Below, piece by piece: positions 34,497-46,700 of a stretch of 64,000 bases of DNA. The stretch comes from Phoronis australis (Eukaryota > Phoronida > Phoronidae). The notes beneath the pieces are model-generated. The model ran no database searches, was not told the DNA's origin, and was given only the letters and a program-made list of their open reading frames with translations. How positions within the stretch are numbered: the first letter of the stretch is position 1; each line of letters starts with the position of its first letter. Where the stretch lies: contig NMRA01000511.1 in the NCBI GenBank assembly GCA_002633005.1, positions 216,084-280,083 on the forward strand. The letters are read 5' to 3'. The position numbers were made by a program, and so were the translations under genes.

Positions 34497-37400
34497 GTGA
34501 GTGTGGTCATAGAAGTCGTCTCAAGCCCACCACTTTGTGCCGACAAGGAATTGCATCAAAGTACCTTAGCTCTAAAAATCGATTTTGCACTGACGATTGT
34601 GTTGCATTGCAGAATGTGTTGGTATTTTAATGTCGGATTTTAAATGTTGAAACTCCTGTTAGGTTGAGTCATAAGTGACGAAGAAAATAACCTGCAACAT
34701 TAAATTGAACATTTGCCCTCGCAACAGGAAAAGGACGTGGGTAGACGTTTACCACCAATCCTTGGAGAGGTTCTTAATGTGGTCTTTGAGGTATAACGGT
34801 CAGTTATACCGCATTGATTTTACCCTGGACCGACTCATTTCGAGACGTACATGTATGTCCACCGACTAAAAAGCCTCGTCCACACTAATTTGAACAAGGT
34901 CTTGGCGTTTGCTTTGGGATACCTATACAAAGAAACGTAAAAAGGCGTAGGGAATGTCTGAAGCGCTAAGATTTGCAAACCAGTAATTAAAAAATGCCGC
35001 ATCAAATTTACTCGTCTGGGGTGGATATTTTCTTTGAAAAAGTGAGCAAATAAAAAAAAACAAACAAACACTGCACCACAGACCAAAAACAACTTTGTCC
35101 CTTTTTGATCTTGACAATGATTTTGTTTGGCATGTGCGTGGAAGAGAAGTGACAAAACTGCAAAGAAGCATATGAGAAAGAGATATGACTCCTGGGGACT
35201 TCGTTTGGTATCTGAATGCTCATAACAAGCCAAGCAGGAACGATTTCACACCGGTTATTTGCTACTTAATGATGCAAGTCTTCTTACAGCTAACACCTTC
35301 ACCCGGTGCATTTTATATCCGGTTGCTTGAGGTTTAAGTGTGCACGAACTACGACCTATAACGACCCGGCTGTATGGTTCATCTTAAAGTTGCGCCATGT
35401 TCAAGATTATAGTGCGTGTCCCTTTGAGTATCTGGGGTATGTAGGAGATTTGAGGTTCGGTTTTACGTTTGATGATTTTTCTATCGCAAAAGAAATACGG
35501 TAGAGCCCAAAGAAAGGTCACGCACTTTAGCAGTGTTCACATGCTTACACTCTGTTCACATGGTGTCCCCATACTCGGAACAAGATCCGCTACCTGTCGA
35601 AGAATTCACGTGTGAAGGGTAGCCAAACGTCTGCATAGTACTTGCGTCTAACAACCCAAACCAGGCGACTGGTGTGACTTCTTACTACCCAAAAATCTAG
35701 ATTCTGATGACGTGACTCTGCGAGCTCATGGTGAACATGCATTGTTGGCCAGAATATAATCATTTCGTACTGTCTTGATATCCAAATTATATGTACGATG
35801 AGAGATAGAATGCCTTCGTGAATGCTCAGTGATCCGCTTCTGATCAGACGACTAATCTGCCTTCTTATAAAAAAAATTACAAACAGCGGTCACACATAAC
35901 CGTCTGATTTCCCTGGTCTCATCTAAGCGTTACTGGAGAGTGCATGTACGACCTGCCATCTTATACCACTTCCTAACTCAGAGGCAGATCTTTCTTCTCG
36001 TAACCGGAGAAGTGTACATTTCAATGACGTTAACTTGAGGGTAGGCACTGATGACTCTTGGAATGATCGCAAGTAATTGGCCAGAGCACTAGAATATTGC
36101 AAAATTTTGTTATGCTAATACTAAGTACAGCTACACAGCTTAAAGGGGCTTTTCTGAAAGTTCATCTTTAGCGGCTGATCTGCCTTTCGAGTTAGACATC
36201 CTCAGTACTACTGGGCAAAGGTATTACGTCTTTTCACGTGCTTCTATCATGGTACTTGTGGTCAAGTCACAAATTACGACTACAAAACATCGTTGAGTTA
36301 ACAAAAACGTGGCAAATTTGGTCTACCTGAATTGGATGTTTAAAGAGGCCGCCCATGGGCGTAAACCGTGTATACACATGTAGTATAAATTGCCCGTAAA
36401 TCTAATTCAATGGCAAATTAGCATTTACCAGCATTGTGTTCAGATCAATGAGTTTCATGATTTATTTGCCGCATGCAACCTTGTAAACACAACTTCAGAG
36501 TGAACTTAGGACAAGCGTCGTGTTCTGAGGGTTCACCATGCATAGTAGGTCAAATATTTGTACGGATTATGAAAACAATATGAGGCCTGAGTGGTGAACC
36601 AAAACAACAAGCCGTTGTATTGTTACTGGTCATGTTCCCTATTAGGCAGTGTGGGCCACAGGGTGACACATGACAGTTAAATATCCATTATTTTTGGGAT
36701 CTATTATAGCATTATACCAAGCGCGTGAACTGTAATAACATATAGGCACATTATAGGTCAATACATCAACTTACGGACCGCTATTGAGATTGAAACGTAA
36801 CAGTCTATGTCTGTATTTGGATAACAACTGAACACATCAACCGAAGTTTTATGAGTAAATGGTACTCATATTCCAAACGTCACTTAGTTTTGAAATATCT
36901 TGACTATGATATCACACTGGACTCTCAACTGAGAACACTTTTTGTCAAAATGTTCCCGGGTTTCCTAATATTTTGTTGTTTACAAATAAATAACGATCTG
37001 ATCCTTAAGGTACTGATTAGACACAACCGAAATTCATCTGGTGTCACGAACAGCCTAGACTGCGTTTGAACATCATAGTTGGTGACACAAGATTTACAGA
37101 AGTTCTGTTTGTTCAGATGAGGCGTTTAGATTAAAATCGAAACGTTGATCATGAACTCTTAGCACTATATTCATAACACGGGAAAACCTTGAATATTCGT
37201 AAACCCGTTGGATGTATGATTGAATGTATATGCTAGAGTACGATTTTATTGACTTAATACGTGAGTGCTACGTGTTGCCGGCTAAAGAATATTTGGAATA
37301 TTTGGAGACACATTACAGTCCGTAGTAGGAAGGCAACTTTACGGTGTTAGACGCTGCAAAAAAATACAAAGTTTGCCTCACCACTCCAAAACCCAGTCGC

Positions 37401-40400
37401 GCGGAAGATGAAAAATGTATATGTTATACAACGTACGTGTTTGTACCAGTGTTTATTTTATCGGGATTCGCTTTATACAAACGTATTTGAACGGGGAAGA
37501 AGTCCGAGTTCAAATATTTTTGCGTATCACAAATCGAGATATAAAACACACTTGGTAGAAACGCGTACGTTGTGTAGCATATTTAAACTAGAAAAATTAT
37601 TGTCACGGCGTGACAACAACGGACTATGCGATTGCGTATTACTGGAATTATTATGGGAAGTTACTGACAGCAACCCGTTTACCAATATGAAAAGGAATTC
37701 TTTAAAACTGTAGGAGAAATTACATATTAATTTTTTGATGACCTTTCCACTAATTGACCTCTTCCGGTGCATTATGAGCCCCGATGAGGGAGTACTTGTT
37801 AACTCGATTAAAAGTGTCGTTAATGATAATAATCACAGATGTTTTACTTTAAGCACTTCAGAATACAAGATGAATGAAGTGGTAAAACTTTCGGAAGAAA
37901 AATGCACCAAATGACCCCATGGGTGCACCAAATGACCTGAAAATTTAGAATTCATACTCAATCGCACTTAGTAAACAGATACGTAATTCTGAAGTCTCTA
38001 GCTCAAAATTCTAGTTTGCACTCAATGACCTTTGACCAATTTTTATGATTGGTTAGGCCTATTGCGAAGTAAAGTAGGGTATTCAATTGGCATGTTGACT
38101 TACACCAGTGTGCTGAAATTGAAAAGAATTCCTTGAAAAACGTAAGAGATATAACATGTTGAACGTTACATGACCTTTGCACTAATTGACCTTATACGGT
38201 GCAATTTAAGAATCTTGAGGAGAATTATTGCAAAGCCCATGGAAAATGTGTTTAGCGCTGAGAATCACAGTTGTCTAACGGTTGACTCATTAGAATACTT
38301 GCTGATTGAAAAGGTCAAATTTTCAGAAGAAAAATGCACCTAATGACCCCAAGTTTGCACTAAATGACCTGAAACTTTGGATTCCGATTTGATTTAACTG
38401 TGGCAATCAGACCTGTCAATTTAAAGTGTCTAGCTCAAAATTTTAGTTTGCACTTAATGACCTTTGACCTATTTCACCTGATTGGATGACCCAATTACTT
38501 AGAAAAGTAATTTTTTAAATTGTCATGATGACTTATAGTCGGTGGGCCAGATCTCATAGCGTTCGTCCTTGTGAGTACTTTGGGGGGGCAACCTAGTTTT
38601 TTCTATGTGGCTAGATAATATACATATAAATCAAATTCCAAAAAGTTCCCACGTCTACACTTGCACATTTTTTAAAAAAAGGTGTTTTTGTTGCACAAAA
38701 TGTGATGCACATTCTTGCCACTTGATGGCGCTTTTCTATTGAATTGACCAATCAGAGAGCCAGATTGTATTGTTGTGCTTAGTTACTTCAATATTGCTGC
38801 TCCCATGGAGTGTGATGCCTGTATAATTCAAGGTTTATCAAACAGCACAAAATTGTGATGTCAGAGCCTAAAGAAGCTTAGGAAAGCTTCCTGATGAAAG
38901 CTGATTGACTGTGGAACTCTGTAGATCAGTAGATCAAAAAGAAGAAGAGGTGTCACAAACGTTTGTACAGAAAACAGCTGCACGTCCTGATAGCCTACAC
39001 AGTACATGTATACTGCTGAGTGCTGTAGACTAGAAGACCAAGTGACAGACCAAAAATTAAAAGAACATAGAACGGCATAGCAACGTTTCAAGGCACCAAC
39101 AGTAGTACTAAAGCTGAAGTTGCTGAAAATGATACAGATGTTATCCAAGATTTCCCAAGAAAATCAATCATACTTCCAAAATCTGAAACACCCAATTAAC
39201 CTGAACGAGATAGGAACATTCTGAAACATGAGTGCATCATTTTTTAGCAGGAAAAGTTCATTATGGGCCACATTTCAAGAATGAAAAAGAAGTATAGATT
39301 TCAAAAACATGTACGTGTTTTTTAAAAATACATCTTGGTGTTTTCCATGTGTGTTTCAGTATTATCACCAGTTGTTTTTTAAGTTGTTCAGCCCCTTGGC
39401 TGCCTAGGCCTTAGACAATACTGCTGACCCAGTAGAGACGATGATCATACCATAGGTACTCCATATGCCGGATACTTTTCGGCAAATTATGTTCATTTAA
39501 GTTTAGAAGTACCGCGTAGGGAGATGCCTCTGAGGAGGTCGTTAATGTTTTCATTTGTTCCCAGTTTAAACAAATACTCCTGCAATCCTGTTCTCCGAAC
39601 ACTCCATTCAGTTGCCACATCGACACGACTGCTTGCACTAAGGGATAATCCTATGGCGTTATACTGTCGGTGTGATTTTAAAGCACTTTAAGTCAAAAAT
39701 TTTTGAGAAGGTTAAAATTGGAGTAGATGGTTGCAAACAACATGCCCAAGTGGACGTCATCCCCTGCCGTAGTCTCAATTTTTTGTAAACATTATTTACT
39801 TATGTAGCTGCAATGATAATTAAATTAAAGTGCATAAGTGGCCATCGTCGGATGATAGAAGCCACTGTCCATTTCGTCAAACGTCGATTACCTTAAGTGT
39901 AAATCGATTGACTATGGTTTGAGCATCTGATTTTAAAAAAATAAATTTCAATCACTGCACTGGTATATCAGCTGATTTATTTTCAGTTGCATCAACTGAC
40001 CTATTAGACGATCAACATTATTAGGCTACAGATCAGACAGCATGTAAATTTGTTATGCTGGTGGTGGATCAGTTCCTGTTAAGTCCGTCAGAAAAAGTTG
40101 CGTGCCAACTCACTCATAGTTGAATGTTAAAATAGTGTTAACAGTTTGGGTTTTTTCAGTTGGACTTGTATCGCAAGCAACAGCTCAGTCCAGAGCCCTG
40201 ACTATGCAAATGAAATTCAAAGATAAAGACCTTGTGTCTTAGAAGCCAAGTACCACAGATCATCATGCTATAAAAAATAGAAAGACAACGATTGTGAAGA
40301 GTGACGAATTCACAGTTTTCAGAGATGTTTTTCTACAGTTTTGTTTGGAGTTCATTAAATCGAAGCTTCTAACATAAGGAGATGTCATTTGCCTTTCAAA

Positions 40401-43400
40401 ATTAAAGCAAGACTTTGAAGCTGTTCTTCAGAAAGCTGGTGTGCATGAAGTTATTTGGACAGGCAATCTTAAGAAATATTGTTGAAGCTACTCACTGTTG
40501 TAGTTTGTGCCCGACTAAGAGATACGAAAGTGAATTGAGGCTAGTGTTCAATAATTCACTTGCTGACTCTAATTAACACAGCCCATTATAACATATTTTG
40601 AATCAAACGTTTGCCCAAATAGTGCCCGCCTCCAAACAAGGACTTAGTGTTTGACCCTTCATTGCCTGCGGGCTAATCACCAGTGTGCAGTGCTGTACCC
40701 TCTCTAATCGACCATAGTTGGCTCCTTGGCGGTGGAGCTTTGCAGTTAATATGTATGGCAATGACCGCATCTCCATTGACAGTACTAAACGATGAACGCT
40801 GCAAGTGCAAAAAGAACATGTGTGCTGGGAAACTGAGTTTGTGCTGAAATGCTGGGTCAAACTGTACAGAAATGTGCAGCTGTGACAACTGTAGTAACAT
40901 CAGCAACACTGACTGCATAACATTGGATAGTTCTTTGACAAGTCAACACTAAATAGGCCTCCAACCCCGTTATTTCCTTTTTTGTATTAAAAAGTTAATT
41001 TTATTTGTTGATTAAGTCATAGAAAGTACATACTTTAATCATTGTCATGTATTTGTCTCATACTGCTTGATCAACGCTGTCAGAATAATCTATTATTTTC
41101 ATACAGTCTTTGTGCACATTCACAGAGATCATTCAACTATATTGTTTTTGTACTATAACGTATTTCTGGTGTATTATGCAAACAAACTGTATTTTACACC
41201 ATTAGCCAATGTTTTAGTCATTGAGGCACAAATTTTGCCCAGTCTCAAGTGTTTTGTATTATTTTTGTTGCCTGACTATGCCAGAATAACTTCCTAGTAA
41301 CATTCAGACGTAGTTTGCATTTTTGCCACTAGGTGTCTCTTTACATTTTTTAAATTTCATAGTTTACAATTAATTCACAATAGTAAAACATGTAATGTGG
41401 ATGTAATATTGTTCAATACAATGGCACTGATGGGACCATATTACTTGTTTTACCAAAAGTCACCAAAACTGTTGTTTTTACAAATATAAGTTTACTAAGC
41501 TCTTTGGTGATTATTAGGTAAATTCAAACTCAAATTTCTCAAAAATGTGCAACTTTATATGTGGGAACTTTTTAGAACTTGAAAACACTCTAATAAAGGA
41601 ATTAAAAAACACCAAAATATAATTATGCCCCTAAAGTACTCACAAAAACCATTTTCTAGAGGCCCTACAAAATCTGGCCCACCGACTATTATACCTGTGC
41701 ACCGAATTTGAAAAAGATAGCTTTAAAACTGACGGAGAAGTAGCATTTTGAAAATTATACGACCTTTGCACCAAACGCCCTCCTCCGGTGCGATATGGAA
41801 TATGATTATGTAACCAATCAAAATTTATATACTGTCAAAAGTCATATGCTGAATTTAAAGACCGTACATGCACCCAATTTGGAGTTATTAAGCCTCAAAG
41901 TTGGTCGGAAAAAGAATAAGAATAAGAAGAATAAGAATAAAATTGAAGAAAACCCAGGAACAACAGTACTCTGCGCTTACACGCGCAGAGTAATAAAATT
42001 GAAGAAAACCCAGGAACAACAGTACTCTGCGCTTACACGCGCAGAGTAATAAGAATAAGAATAAGAATAAGAATAAGAATAAAATTGAAGAAAACCCAGC
42101 AACAACAGTACCCTGCGCTTGTACGCGCAGAGTAACTATGCACCCCAATGAGGATTATATAAAGAAGCGGGTTTACACAGATTGCTCCACTTGTTTTTGT
42201 GTGTTCAGAACAGTGCCTGAATTGGCCACTCCCAAATTTGGAGAACAGGATACGTGTGTATAGTCAAAATTTCCCTTTTTTCGAAACATTTCTTCAACCT
42301 TTGTTAATGACTGTGAGGGAAAGCACTTATTTAGAAATACGGCACACTAATTATACAGAATCACAGGTTTTCCGACTGACAATGGATCAGCAAATTAGGC
42401 ATTGTTCAATGTAAGCTATTATGACGCGCGTTCTAGACCTACAAATTCGAATGGAAATGAACAGTCATATGACATTCTTGAAAATTTTGACCGTCTTGTG
42501 TTTTTTTCTAATTCACTGAGACAATTTAGCTTTTGATTTTTTTTCCGATATTACACTGTACATGTACATGTACATGTATGTGTTTGGATTAATTGGTGTT
42601 GTCCGACAACGCACATTGATTTGACGGGAACAGACATAGTTTTATTCGCTCTGTGAAATACAGTGTAGCCTACTTAGGGTTATTGCTGGTTATGGCTAAC
42701 GCTGTGCTAAAAGGTAAAGGCAGGGGGAAGGCAAAGTCTGTGGACGTTGTCGGAAAAATCTTGGAGCAAGCTGAGAAAACGAGTGCATCCTCGGAAATAG
42801 TGGAGTTTGCCACTATGTTGTTGAATGATGTGGCCAGAAATAAATGATAATTGATTTGGAACAATTACTGTTGCTTCTGAATATGAACATCGATAGCTTT
42901 AAAGTCTCATGGAACCCCATTATTCGTATTCCTACGCAGAATTTTGAAATTAAACGAAACTTCACTAAGTTGAAGTTTGATTGTAATTCCGCGTAGAAAT
43001 ATTAGCACAATAGAGGTTACATTTCCGCTTCATAGGTTTCTCTACCATGTTGGTGAGATGTTTGAGTTGGGGTATGTAATTCGGGTGCAGTATAAAGGTG
43101 TTCGCACCGCTCATTTGGTCTGATGATGCATACTCAACTTCGAAGAATGGTTCGGTCATGCGCAGTGCCCTCTCTCGTGTATTAAGCTAATATTCCTACG
43201 CAGAGTTACAATCAAACTTCAACTTAGTGAAGTTTCGTTTAATATCAAAATTATCGGCAATTTGGAGTCCTAAATTTGTGAAATTTTAACTTAGCCTTTT
43301 AAGTTGTAATCATATGCTGTTAAACAACAGGTTTCAAAATTATAGTGTGGTAGAGGAATGGTCTATGTATAAATCATACTTTTATTTGTGATAATAGAAA

Positions 43401-43735
43401 TCTAGTAGAACTGACCTACGGTCTACTATCGATGACTTTGCAAGAGTCATTGAAGGTGTAGTTGAGTCCTTGTGGTTTTGCTCACCTAAATCAGGAATTA
43501 TATTGGTCTTACAAGTACTAACTAAAGCATTATAAACGTGTTTCTGACATAAAAAGTATGTGCCTATAAGCTTTAGTTCCGAGAGACCAACAGAATGCCT
43601 GCTGTTGGCGAACGTACATGTAGGTCACTTGCACTGAATTTGGTCTTTCACATAACAGTTCTTTGGAAGGAACTTAATAAGGCTACAGTTGATTAGTGTA
43701 TGCGTGCGTGCGTGCGTGCGTGCGTGCGTGTGTGC

Positions 43736-43773
<38 letters not shown>

Positions 43774-46700
43774 ACATGTAGGTTTCTGAGGGCCACTGAT
43801 TGAAGACAAAATTTGGAGGTTTGGCCATGGAATTGTTCCCATACCTTGTACTTCTAAGTTGGCACAATTTATATTTTGTTCCATGAGCTAACTATTGTTT
43901 GTTCTATTCCAGATTATGCCTTTGTGTCGGACTCTTTCAAGAGAGCCATCTGGCAGGTGGACCTTTCCAACACGTCGAAGGCCGTGGTTCATCTGGCTTA
44001 TGCCAATAATCAATACGGTCCTTCTTATATGGCTTGTGATACTAAGTCTCAGTATATTTACTGGGTGGATAACCGTAACATGAATATTAAAAAAATGTCA
44101 GTCATAAGGAACAGCTCTTCCGGCTATGGCTATGCCGTGTCGTTGGATTTCAGTAAGTAAATAATCCAGGTCTATGGTTTACATAGAATGTCTATTCAGT
44201 TTGTGTTACGTATCGAATATAATTATTGAATTTGAAATTGTGCAATGCCAGGGGAAATAACGTTGGATGTGCGTTCACTCATTTTGGGTTATGGGGAATT
44301 CCTAATGCGCAAAATTGCTTACAATTTTACGGGCCACAGGTTGTAAGTAATGGGTGTCGTCTACATGCCATAGGCCTTTTGAAATTGATGTGATCGGAGA
44401 AACATGTTTACCTTTAGTGATTAGTTCGAGAAAAGTTTGCATTAAATTCAATAATTTCAAAACTCTATTTCCTCTGGCTTTGCTGTTTGAATACTCAAAA
44501 TCAAACCAGTTTCTGCAACAAAGCTGGTCTAAGAAGTTGCGTTGGATTGACTTTATTACTGTTGGTGTGAAGTATACATACATGCAGTATGAGTGGCTTA
44601 TGCGTAGTCTATTTCTGGATTTCGTAAGTAAAATTATCTTTAAGATCCAAAGTTATTTTTGTTGATAATACTGAATATACAATTTTCAGAGAACAGTATA
44701 GGTGGTCTTGCAGTAGATGAAAATGCACGTCTTGTGTTTTTCACTGATGTGACTGAAAAGAAACTTGGCGTGACCAGTATTCGAGGCGGAGCATCATATT
44801 ACAGTTTTATTGCCCAGAACCTGAGCCAGCCGACAGGAATCGCTGTTGATCCTCAGAACAGGTATGCACTTTACTTTGCGGTTACATAACCATAAATCTC
44901 CACGGGAAACTTATTTGTAGCTTTCCCATTATTGAAGCAGTGGTCTATCGAAATTCCACCGCAACTCTCCTCTCCTTGCAGACTTTCGCTCTTAACTTCG
45001 AAGTTACCTCTAAACAGCAGATGGCGTTGTTTATTTGCACTCTCGATTGAACACGTGGGTTGCATGTTGCGACATTTATCGACTGCTGTTGTGGAGTAGA
45101 TTTTTAATCTTATATCCAGTCACGAGAGAGTTGCGTAACTTTTCATGACTCTATTTACTTTAAGAGGAGATGGTGGCTGCTGATGTCCGAGAGTAAAAAA
45201 TTACCAATCACCGAAACTGTTGGAAACAGGGGAGTGTCGGTGTTGATGAGAAAGCGCCTTCGGTGTTTTGAGGGTTCTTGGATCTCTCACTGCTTGAACA
45301 ACAAGGTTGTTTTGCATACCTGACAGAGAAATACGTAGTCTGTCTGAGTGTGATCAGTCAGCCTTTTAAATTCTGCAAACACAACTGCTAAGTTAAAAAC
45401 TGTCGCACTGATTACGTGCAGGAGTGACCGAAATAGTATATTTATCTTTTTATTTGTACTTCTTTTCTTCCATCTCATTCTATTTGTGTGTGCAAAACAA
45501 AACTGCATGTCCCATAAGAAGTCACAGATTCCATGTGTTGTAAAGTGCAGGAGTATTTTTTTGCTCTAGGATAAACTTCTGTTAAGACCGGGAGTGGCTG
45601 TGTAGCATCCAGGCAGAGGTTATCGATGAAGGCGGTTAAATTTTCAATAAATCAGTCGATTGTGAGATGGCCAGTTATTCACAAAAGAGAGCTGGACGCT
45701 CCTGTGTAGATGCTTGCCACATGGCTGTCGACCTAAGATTTGGGTTTGGTCTTTCGTGGGTGACAGCATTTTTAAAACGTTGTGGTACTGGTAACTCGTA
45801 ACTGTGATTTGTTTTATGACTTTAACTCAAGTATCTGGACATAACCTATGAGCAAAGATTGGAAAGAAAATTTAGCTTGTCCTCAGTTGAAGTGAAATAA
45901 TGCATTTAGTACTGGCTGGCAAAGTATTGCAAATGCCGCACGGGAGATGTTACACCAATTTCATGTTACTTGGCTGTCAAAAAGCTTATAAAGATTGGCC
46001 AGAAGCAGTTCCAAACCAGTAAAATCGGTGGTTCATTAATTGCAATCTATCAGGTTGTTGTACTGGAGTGACCCCCTGAAGCAGACGATCGAGGTGTCAA
46101 ATTATGATGGAACTAACATCAGAGTTGTGCTGCAGGGACAGTTGAATGGAACTAGAGCCATGACATACGATCAGATAGGTAAGTCACCGTGGACAGTAGC
46201 CATGACAACGGTACCTGTAATTTGTCTCCGGAGGGGTTCTGCAGGTGTCTGATCTTTGTGTTGGTCATGTAGTGAATACCTCGTGCTATAAATAATTTAA
46301 ACTTATTCACCACTGGTGCATATCGGCGTTTGCATTCAGTTTTACTCATTCATTATCGTTCATTCTTTTCACCAACAGAAGAACTTCGAAATAATTTGAA
46401 ACGATATAAATATGTCCTCAAGAAGAGCAATATTGTTGTGGTTGACTTAGATTTACAAAGCTTAGAACATAACCGTGCATGCCTGTGCTGTGAACCTACA
46501 TCAATATCCAGAGTCAGGCATTACCAACACTAAAATCTTACGTCATAAACTTCAGTTATTTTTTAGCACATGTCAACCATGGTGTTGATGAGTATACCCC
46601 AGTTTCCTCGTTCTATAATATTTATCCGCTTGTTAGTATATTTCCCCAAATATACAATATGCGACTTTGATGACTGTTTCAGAAACTGTTATAGTACAAT

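Larger units (their letters stand above)
37688..38535 (+). repeat. 432-bp tandem repeat, copies 1 and 2
   Basis: GACCTTTSCACTAATTGACC recurs at 37739 and 38172, AATGCACCWAATGACCCCA at 37901 and 38333, and the DR1 motif at 38026 and 38458, giving a period of about 432 bp. A third partial copy resumes after the transposon at 41692-41900. Each unit holds several TGACC half-sites. Confidence 0.75.

Noticed and set aside
41890-42050. IEENPGT in the minisatellite resembles a 2A ribosome-skipping motif
   Set aside because: It lacks the preceding Asp and the final Pro of the NPGP core, occurs in a repeat array with no upstream or downstream gene in frame, and is explained by the repeat unit.
43625-43867. 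Thr/His-repeat frame
   Set aside because: Translation of the TG/TGCG microsatellite.
46380-46533. Possible extra LRP exon after CAACAG at 46379
   Set aside because: It would be in phase, but the exon 4 to exon 5 join already makes a perfect blade (DQIG-HTLYWCD), the candidate has no good donor and no YWTD-type text.
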